From Streptomyces sp. NBC_00554 (GTDB lineage Bacteria; Actinomycetota; Actinomycetes; Streptomycetales; Streptomycetaceae): 64,000 nt of DNA. Location: contig NZ_CP107799.1 of NCBI RefSeq assembly GCF_041431135.1, forward strand, positions 7,192,001-7,256,000. Direction: 5' to 3'. Shown here one piece after another: positions 58,702-64,000 of this stretch. Every line of letters starts with the position of its first letter. Position 1 is the stretch's first letter. A program made the translations under genes and the position numbers. Below the pieces are notes generated by a model that did no database searches, was not told the origin of the DNA, and saw only the letters and a list, made by a program, of their open reading frames with translations.

Positions 58702-59274
58702 CTACTCGTCCAGTTGCTGGCTGAACGCCTCCTCGTCGAACAGCGACTCCTGCTCGCCCTCCGCGATCTTCCGCACCCGCTGGTTCCGCGCCCCCACGAC
58801 CACCGCCGTGACCGCCGCCGTCACGCCCAGCGCCGTCGGCACCATCCAGCCGCGGTTCACCGCGTGCCCCAGCACATGGTCGAGGGAGAGCCGGCCGGGG
58901 CCGGTCACGGCGAGGCCCGCCGCCGTCAGGCCGAGGCTCGCGGCGTACTCGTAGCCGCCGCCGTGCGCGAAGAACCCGTTCGGCGCATGCACCGCCGCCG
59001 CGCCTGCCATCGCGCCGGCCGCCGCCGCCCCGGCGGCGGGTGTCGCGAGGCCCAGTGCCAGCAGCACGCCGCCGCCAGCCTCGGAGAGGCCCGCCGCCGT
59101 CGCGCTCGCCTTTCCCGGCGCGTAGCCCATGGACTCCATGGCCGCCCCGGTGTCTTCGAGCCCGCCCCCGCCGAACCAGCCGAACAGCTTCTGCGCCCCG
59201 TGCGCGGCCAGCACCCCGCCCGTGCCCAGACGGAGCAGCAGCAGCCCCAGATCGCGTCGGTCGAAACAGGTCAC
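58702..59274 (-). CDS. DoxX-family membrane protein
   Basis: 190 aa, GTG start. Four membrane helices: LLLLRLGTGGVLAAHGAQKL with the DoxX HGxQKLFGWFGG motif, AAGLSEAGGGVLLALGLATP, a third around 100-120, and a fourth at 135-160. The cytosolic tail ends FSQQLDE. DoxX proteins are linked to redox homeostasis. It is divergent from the NTF2-like gene. Confidence 0.87.
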   Translation of the reverse strand: MTCFDRRDLGLLLLRLGTGGVLAAHGAQKLFGWFGGGGLEDTGAAMESMGYAPGKASATAAGLSEAGGGVLLALGLATPAAGAAAAGAMAGAAAVHAPNGFFAHGGGYEYAASLGLTAAGLAVTGPGRLSLDHVLGHAVNRGWMVPTALGVTAAVTAVVVGARNQRVRKIAEGEQESLFDEEAFSQQLDE

Positions 59275-59289
59275 GGTGACTCCCGGAAC

Positions 59290-59352
59290 GGACGGAGTGA
59301 ACAGACGGAGTGGAGAGACTCAAGTAAGCGGACGAAGTGAACGGACGGACTG
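59290..59352. repeat. Imperfect 23-bp direct repeats in divergent promoter region
   Basis: GGACGGAGTGAACAGACGG at 59290 and GGACGAAGTGAACGGACGG at 59330, start-to-start spacing 40 bp (about four helical turns). They lie directly 5' of the DoxX gene and 96 nt before the NTF2-like gene. Confidence 0.6.
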
Positions 59353-59447
59353 AAGGGACTTCCACCGTCGCACCGATCACCCCACCCCACGCGCCCGCGC
59401 GGCCGTTCGGGTGGCGGGCCCGGGGGAGCGGTGTGACTCTGTCTGGC

Positions 59448-59774
59448 ATGACGATTCAGGTAGCCAAACTCAGCGACCCGGCCGTCCGGGCGTTCGTCAC
59501 CGCTGTGAACGCCCACGACCTCGACGCCTTCCAAGCCCTCCTCGCCCCCGGCGCCACCATGTCCGACGACGGCTCCGACCGTGACCTCGCCGACTGGACC
59601 GACCGGGAGATCTTCTCCTCCCACGGCCACATGGACGTCGACAACGAGTCCAACGGCGGCCGCTCCCTCATCGCCCACTACAGCAATGACACCTGGGGCG
59701 AGATGAAGACGAAGTGGAGCTTCACGGTCGACGACGGTGGCAAGATCTCCCGCTTCGAAACGGGCCAGGCCTGA
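59448..59774 (+). CDS. NTF2-like/SnoaL-like small protein
   Basis: 108 aa from ATG 59448 (MTIQVAKL). Cone-shaped alpha+beta fold pattern: RAFVTAVNAHDLDAFQALLA, then DWTDREIF and a strand-rich end (WSFTVDDGGKISRFETGQA). Members bind or isomerise small ligands. Function unknown. Confidence 0.8.
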   Translation: MTIQVAKLSDPAVRAFVTAVNAHDLDAFQALLAPGATMSDDGSDRDLADWTDREIFSSHGHMDVDNESNGGRSLIAHYSNDTWGEMKTKWSFTVDDGGKISRFETGQA

Positions 59775-59796
59775 AGCACCGCCCACCGTAAAGGCC

Positions 59797-59827
59797 TTGC
59801 CTTCGCGTGCACTCCAACTCCTAGCGT
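59797..59827 (+). promoter_or_regulatory. Possible MerR-type promoter of the aldo/keto reductase
   Basis: TTGCCT (59797-59802), a long 19-nt spacer, TAGCGT (59822-59827). The spacer region contains the dyad TTCGCGTGCACTCCAA (59802-59817), symmetrical at TT-G-GTGCAC-C-AA. A 19-nt spacer with internal dyad is typical of MerR/SoxR activation. The ATG follows 8 nt after the -10, so the mRNA would be nearly leaderless. No merR gene is in the window. Confidence 0.5.
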
Positions 59828-59835
59828 CCAGAGGC

Positions 59836-60840
59836 ATGGAGAACACCGAGCACACCAACGGGACCAGGACACTGGGCCGCAGCGGCATCGAAGTGAGCGC
59901 CCTCGGCTTCGGCTGCTGGGCGATCGGCGGCGAGTGGGCGACCTCCGACGGGCAGCCCCTGGGCTGGGGCAAGGTCGACGACGAGGAGTCCGTACGGGCC
60001 GTACGCCGCGCCCTCGACCTCGGCGTGACGTTCTTCGACACCGCCGACGCGTACGGCACCGGGCACAGCGAGCGGGTCCTCGCACGCGCCCTGGCCAAGC
60101 GCCGCTCCGACGTGGTCGTCGCCACCAAGTGGGGCAACGTCATCGACGAGGAGCGCCGCGTCGCCCTCGGCAGCGACGACTCCCCGGCCTACGCCCGCCG
60201 CGCGCTGACCGCCTCACTGCGCCGCCTGGACACCGACTACATCGATCTGTACCAGCTGCACATCTCCGACGCCGACCCGGATCGTGCGGCCCAACTCCGC
60301 GACACCTGCGAGGAGTTCGTACGGGAAGGGCTCATCCGCGCCTACGCCTGGAGCACCGACGACCCCGAGCGTGCGGCCGTCTTCGCGGCGGGCGAGCACT
60401 GTGCGGCCGTACAGCACCGCCTGAACATCCTCCAGGACGCGCCCGAACTCCTGGCGTTCTGCGAGGAGTCGGACCTCGCGAGCATCAACCGCAGTCCCCT
60501 CGCGATGGGTCTGCTGACCGGGAAGCACGCGGCGGGGCGCGCCCTCGAAGCGGGGGACATCCGCAACGCGCCGCCCGCCTGGCTGCCGGGCTTCACCGAG
60601 AGCAGTGGCGCCGACCCGGAGTGGCTCGGCAGGGTCGACGCACTCAGGGACATCCTCACCAGCAACGGCCGTACGCTCGCGCAGGGCGCGCTGGCCTGGC
60701 TGTGGGCGCGCAGCCCGCGCACCGTCCCGATCCCGGGGTTCCGCTCGGTCGCCCAGGCCGAGGAGAACGCGGGCGCGATCGCCGAAGGGCCGCTCACCGC
60801 CGAGCAGTTGACCGAGGTCGACCGCGTTCTGGGACGGTGA
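59836..60840 (+). CDS. Aldo/keto reductase
   Basis: 334 aa from ATG 59836 (MENTEH); the frame is open to 59737 but would cross the promoter. The catalytic tetrad is visible: FFDTADAYG (Asp and Tyr), VVATKWGN (Lys), DLYQLHI (His). The NADP-binding C-terminal IPGFRSVAQAEENAGA is present. General aldehyde/ketone reduction; substrate unknown. Confidence 0.92.
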   Translation: MENTEHTNGTRTLGRSGIEVSALGFGCWAIGGEWATSDGQPLGWGKVDDEESVRAVRRALDLGVTFFDTADAYGTGHSERVLARALAKRRSDVVVATKWGNVIDEERRVALGSDDSPAYARRALTASLRRLDTDYIDLYQLHISDADPDRAAQLRDTCEEFVREGLIRAYAWSTDDPERAAVFAAGEHCAAVQHRLNILQDAPELLAFCEESDLASINRSPLAMGLLTGKHAAGRALEAGDIRNAPPAWLPGFTESSGADPEWLGRVDALRDILTSNGRTLAQGALAWLWARSPRTVPIPGFRSVAQAEENAGAIAEGPLTAEQLTEVDRVLGR

Positions 60841-60864
60841 GCGGCCCGAAGGTCCGCCGTAGGA

Positions 60865-61587
60865 CTACTGGGCGAACTGCTGAGGAGCGGGGGCGCGGCG
60901 CACCGTGCCACCGTTCTGCTCCTTCAACGTGATCTGCCCCTTCTTGATGGTCGCGAGGCGGGGCGCGCGGCGGGCGATGGACGAGTCGTGGGTGACCATG
61001 ATGAAGGTCAGCCCGTACTCGTGCCACAGGCCTTCGAGCAGGCCCATGATGTCGTCGCGGGTGCCCTCGTCGAGGTTGCCGGTCGGCTCGTCGGCGAGGA
61101 GCACCTTCGGCTTCTTGACCAGGGCGCGCGCGATGGCGACACGCTGCTGCTGACCGCCGGACAGCTCGGCCGGCGCGTGCGTGAGGCGGTCGCCGAGGGC
61201 GACGGAGGCCAGTGCCTCGGCGGCCCGCTCGCGCCGCTCCTTGGGCTTCACACCGAGCGGTACGAGCGCCGTCTCGACGTTCTCCTGCGCGGTCAGCGTC
61301 GGGATGAGGTTGAACGACTGGAAGATGATGCCGATCTTCTCGGCGCGCAGCCGGGTCAGCTTGGCCTCGCTGATCTCGGCGAGGTTCACGCCGTCCAGCT
61401 CGACGCTGCCGGAGGAGGGGCGGTCGAGACCGCCGATCATCTGGAGCAGCGTCGACTTGCCGCCGCCCGTGGGGCCCTGGATGACGAGCTGGTCGCCGTC
61501 CTCGATGGTGAGGTCGATGCCACGCAGCGCCTCCACGGTCTCCTTGCCCCGCGTGTAGCGCTTGGTGACGCCAGTGAGCTTGTACAT
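60865..61587 (-). CDS. MacB/LolD-type ABC transporter ATPase
   Basis: 240 aa. Walker A GPTGGGKST at 38-46, Q-loop FQSFNLIPTLTA, signature LSGGQQQR near 142, Walker B VLLADEPTGNLD near 164. Belongs to the LolD/MacB ATPase group that pairs with FtsX-like permeases in lipoprotein or peptide handling. It lies 108 nt after the permease gene, same strand, so it is the second gene of the operon. Confidence 0.93.
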   Translation of the reverse strand: MYKLTGVTKRYTRGKETVEALRGIDLTIEDGDQLVIQGPTGGGKSTLLQMIGGLDRPSSGSVELDGVNLAEISEAKLTRLRAEKIGIIFQSFNLIPTLTAQENVETALVPLGVKPKERRERAAEALASVALGDRLTHAPAELSGGQQQRVAIARALVKKPKVLLADEPTGNLDEGTRDDIMGLLEGLWHEYGLTFIMVTHDSSIARRAPRLATIKKGQITLKEQNGGTVRRAPAPQQFAQ

Positions 61588-61695
61588 GAGTTCTCCGAAG
61601 ATGAAGCAGGTGAAGAAGGAAAGGGGGGTGGGGCGCCGCGACCCGGGGGGAACGGACGCGGCGCCCCAGCTCGGGGGAGGTGGCCCGAGGGCGGG

Positions 61696-63156
61696 TTACT
61701 GGACGCTGCGCAGCGCGTCCGCCGGGCGCATCCGGGAGGCACGCCAGCCGCCCATCGCACCGGCGATCAGACCGCCCGCGATGGCCAGGCCCGCCGCGAG
61801 CGCGATGGTGGTCAGCGAGACCGGAGCGGAGAGCGCGATGTCCATGGTGCTGGACGCCGCCTGCTGGCCGGGGCCACCGCCGCCGGCCATGCGACCGCCG
61901 CCGCCACCCGCGCTCGCCGTGGAACCGAGCTCCGCGGTCAGCGTCGGGCTGATCGCCGTCACCGTGTACGCCGCGGCGAGGCCGATGCCGATGCCGAGCG
62001 CGCCGCCGATCAGACCGTTCACGATGGACTCGCCGACGACCTGCCGGGTGACCTTGCGGGACGGCCAGCCGAGCGCCTTGAGGGTGCCGAACTCACGCAC
62101 CCGGCGGGAGACGGCGGAGGAGGTGAGCAGCGCCGCCACCAGGAACGCGGCGATGAGCACCGCGATGGACAGCCACTTGCCCACGCTGGTCGCGAGGTTG
62201 GAGGCGGTGGACAGCGAACCCGAGACGGTGTCCGCGAGGTCGGCGGAGGTGGTGACCGTCGTACCCGAGATGTTCTTCTGGATGGTCGCCTTGACCGTGT
62301 CGATCTGCTTCGAGTCGGTCGCCGTGACGTAGATCGTGGTGACCTGGTCGGCCGAGTCGGCCAGCGTCTGCGCCTGCTTCAGCGGCAGGTAGACGTCGGT
62401 GGTCGACTCGCTGCTGTCGGGAGTCGCGATGCCGATGATGTCGTACTTGGTGTCGGAGATCGTGATCGTCTTGGCGATCGTGAGCTCGTTCTCCTTGGCG
62501 TACGAGGCGCTGACCACCGCGACCTTCGAGTTGGTCTGCGCGGTCGTGAAGGTCTTGCCCGTGGTGATCTTCGATGTGGCGAGCGGGCCGAGGTCCTGGT
62601 TGGTGACGTCGACGCCCGCGACGGTGTACGAGTTGACGTCGAAGTTGGCGCCGCCGCCCTGCACGCGCGGCTGGCCGGTGGACTGGCCGCCGCCCGGGCC
62701 GCCCTGCTGCGAGTCGGAACCGGAGGTCGAGGACTCCGCCGTGCCCTGGGTGAAGGAACCGTCGACCTTGGTGACGTTCAGGCTCAGCGCGCCGACCGCG
62801 CTCGCCACGCCCGTCTGCTTGGCGACGTCGGTGACGAGCGAGGCCTTCAGCGCCTGCCCGCCCTGCGTCATCACGCGGTCCGAGCTCTGGGTGTCGTCGC
62901 TGTCGGAGCCCGCGTCGAACTCGAACCGGGGCCTGCCCGACTCGCTGTCCGTGGGTGCTGCCTGGGCCTTGGTGACGGTCATGTCGGTGCCGAGCCCGTA
63001 CAGCGACTTCAGGACCTTGTCCTGGGCCTGTGTCATGCCGGCCGACACCGAGTTGACGGTGATGACCAGCGCAATACCGAGCGCCAGACCCAGGGCGATG
63101 ACCAGGGCCGCCTTCTTGCGCCGGCTCAGCTCACGCTTGAGATAGATGCCAAACAT
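61696..63156 (-). CDS. MacB/FtsX-like ABC transporter permease
   Basis: 486 aa from ATG 63156 (MFGIYLKREL), with GAGGA upstream; the frame can be extended to a TTG at 63168. One N-terminal membrane helix (ALVIALGLALGIALVITVNS), a large extracytoplasmic domain (about 45-325) with repeated Gly/Ser/Gln stretches, then three C-terminal helices with the FtsX motif VSRRVREFGTLKALGW. The C-terminus GWRASRMRPADALRS is typical. Mechanotransmission exporter partner of the downstream ATPase. Confidence 0.92.
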   Translation of the reverse strand: MFGIYLKRELSRRKKAALVIALGLALGIALVITVNSVSAGMTQAQDKVLKSLYGLGTDMTVTKAQAAPTDSESGRPRFEFDAGSDSDDTQSSDRVMTQGGQALKASLVTDVAKQTGVASAVGALSLNVTKVDGSFTQGTAESSTSGSDSQQGGPGGGQSTGQPRVQGGGANFDVNSYTVAGVDVTNQDLGPLATSKITTGKTFTTAQTNSKVAVVSASYAKENELTIAKTITISDTKYDIIGIATPDSSESTTDVYLPLKQAQTLADSADQVTTIYVTATDSKQIDTVKATIQKNISGTTVTTSADLADTVSGSLSTASNLATSVGKWLSIAVLIAAFLVAALLTSSAVSRRVREFGTLKALGWPSRKVTRQVVGESIVNGLIGGALGIGIGLAAAYTVTAISPTLTAELGSTASAGGGGGRMAGGGGPGQQAASSTMDIALSAPVSLTTIALAAGLAIAGGLIAGAMGGWRASRMRPADALRSVQ

Positions 63157-63224
63157 CCCGTTCCTCAAAGGTTCTTGGCGCCCGCTGTGGGCGCGGCCAC
63201 AAGCTATGGAGAAACCTTTGAGTC

Positions 63225-63261
63225 GGGCTGAGTAAGTGATGTGTAAGGGCTGAGAAAGTGA
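63225..63261 (-). promoter_or_regulatory. 22-bp-phased direct repeats upstream of the ABC operon
   Basis: GGGCTGAGTAAGTGA (63225-63239) and GGGCTGAGAAAGTGA (63247-63261), one mismatch, start spacing 22 bp (two helical turns), 69 nt before the permease start. This layout is typical of OmpR-family response-regulator binding sites. Confidence 0.5.
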
Positions 63262-63297
63262 GGCCCGTCATAAATGTTCCATCAGACAGCTGATTCC

Positions 63298-63315
63298 TAA
63301 GCTCCCTAGGGCTTA
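63298..63315. promoter_or_regulatory. Palindrome in the ABC/carboxypeptidase intergenic region
   Basis: TAAGCTCCCTAGGGCTTA is symmetrical except for its centre and one G-T pair, as expected of a dimeric repressor site. It lies midway in the 420-bp divergent gap (63157-63576), where I see no gene. Confidence 0.4.
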
Positions 63316-63576
63316 ATGCCAGGTAGTGACTGTTGAGTGGGTTCTTGGTGAAGAACAGCGGGCCCGCCCGGTGCGTATCTCCCGGTGGGACGGTGGATGG
63401 GCGTACGGGGCGGGTCCGTGCCTTTTCCGCATGGGCCCGCGCTCTTTTCACATGGCGCCGCGTGCCGCCGCTGCCGGGTTCCCACCCGCTGCCTTTGCGG
63501 TTTCTTTGGAAGTGCAGTGGATTTTCTTTGTCACCCCGCCGTCGGGTGTCACAGACTGCCTTTGTACGGTCCCGGG

Positions 63577-64000
63577 ATGCGTGATTCCACCCGGCTCTCC
63601 CGTCGTGCCGCCCTCGGCCTTGCCGCGGCCGCCGTCCCGCTGGCCGCCGCCGCCCCCGCCTCGGCGGCCACCACGATCGGCGGTGAGCGGCTCGCCCGCA
63701 CCGGCGTCCAGGTGAGCGGCGCCTCGGGCCTGCCCAGGGGCCTCACCGCCCGCTCCTGGCTCGTCGCGGACCACGACAGCGGCGAGGTGCTCGCCTCGTA
63801 CAACGCGCACCGGCGCCTCGCGCCCGCGTCCACCCTGAAGATGCTGTTCGCGGACACGGTCCTCGAGAAGTTCGAGCGGACCGAGAAGCACAAGGTGACC
63901 GCCGCCGACCTGGCGGGGATTCCCTCGGGCTCCAGCCTCGTCGGCATCCAGGCCGGAACCACGTACACCGTCGAGGAGTTGTGGCTCGGCGTCTTCCTGC
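63577..64000 (+). CDS. D-alanyl-D-alanine carboxypeptidase (5' part, runs off window)
   Basis: 141 codons visible. The N-terminus MRDSTRLSRRAALGLAAAAV has a twin-arginine pair and an AxA-type cleavage site (APASA) near residue 30, so it is exported, possibly by Tat. SWLVADHDSGEVLASYNAHR leads into the serine active site STLK at about residues 85-88, as in family S11 penicillin-binding proteins. TACGGT lies 6 nt before the ATG and may be a -10, but I see no matching -35. It trims the peptidoglycan stem pentapeptide outside the membrane. Confidence 0.88.
   Translation, partial: MRDSTRLSRRAALGLAAAAVPLAAAAPASAATTIGGERLARTGVQVSGASGLPRGLTARSWLVADHDSGEVLASYNAHRRLAPASTLKMLFADTVLEKFERTEKHKVTAADLAGIPSGSSLVGIQAGTTYTVEELWLGVFL

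Overview
The window looks like a Streptomyces chromosome (or a close relative). Base composition is very GC-rich with strong third-position GC bias, and GTG/TTG starts with 4-nt start/stop overlaps are common. The XRE-DUF5753 / DUF397 / HATPase regulator trio typical of streptomycetes is present, and leucine TTA codons are rare (I found two).

Left part (1-36.3 kb): an anti-phage defence island. It starts with a leftward operon of an SMC/RecF-like ATPase, a small unknown protein and a third unknown protein cut by the window edge. Next come a rightward XRE-ImmA/IrrE regulator coupled to a PIN-domain protein, and a leftward McrBC type IV restriction operon whose McrB carries an EVE-like domain. 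After a membrane-anchored protein, an EVE-like remnant, the regulator trio and an EcsC-family protein comes a 22.4-kb DISARM-like locus in two divergent arms. The leftward arm encodes a protein kinase-helicase-DUF1998 fusion of about 2,106 aa, a DrmD-like SNF2 helicase and a DrmMI-like adenine methyltransferase. The rightward arm encodes a 936-aa sigma-70-like/coiled-coil protein, DrmA, DrmB and an SF1 helicase-like ATPase in the place where drmC would be expected. The kinase-helicase, the sigma-like protein and the missing drmC set it apart from canonical DISARM. A shared dyad (TGTTRRC-N3-GTCAACR) with embedded TTGAC -35 boxes lies before the SMC operon, before McrBC and between the DISARM arms, which suggests common control of all three defence modules.

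Middle (36.3-47.5 kb): a degenerate stretch with a broken gene, then a rightward, tightly coupled locus resembling Pel exopolysaccharide synthesis. It has a secreted deacetylase with a TTA codon in its signal peptide, a PelF-type glycosyltransferase, an 11-residue-repeat protein, a 12-TM PelG-like membrane protein, three nucleotide-sugar enzymes, a spherulin-4-like TIM-barrel protein and a GH114 lipoprotein. Deacetylase and glycosidase, fused in PelA, are separate genes here.

Right part (47.5-64 kb): a GntR-controlled catabolic/efflux cluster (two DHA2 MFS transporters, GlcG/HbpS-like protein, FMN reductase, FAH hydrolase, cupin, SDR, FadR-type regulator, benzoylformate-decarboxylase-like ThDP enzyme) with clear palindromic operators. 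Housekeeping-like genes follow: MazG-like, DoxX, NTF2-like, aldo/keto reductase with a possible MerR-type promoter, a MacB-type ABC exporter, and the 5' part of a D-Ala-D-Ala carboxypeptidase. Several intergenic gaps hold short tandem duplications or tandem arrays. No rRNA, intact tRNA, CRISPR array, integrase or IS element was seen.
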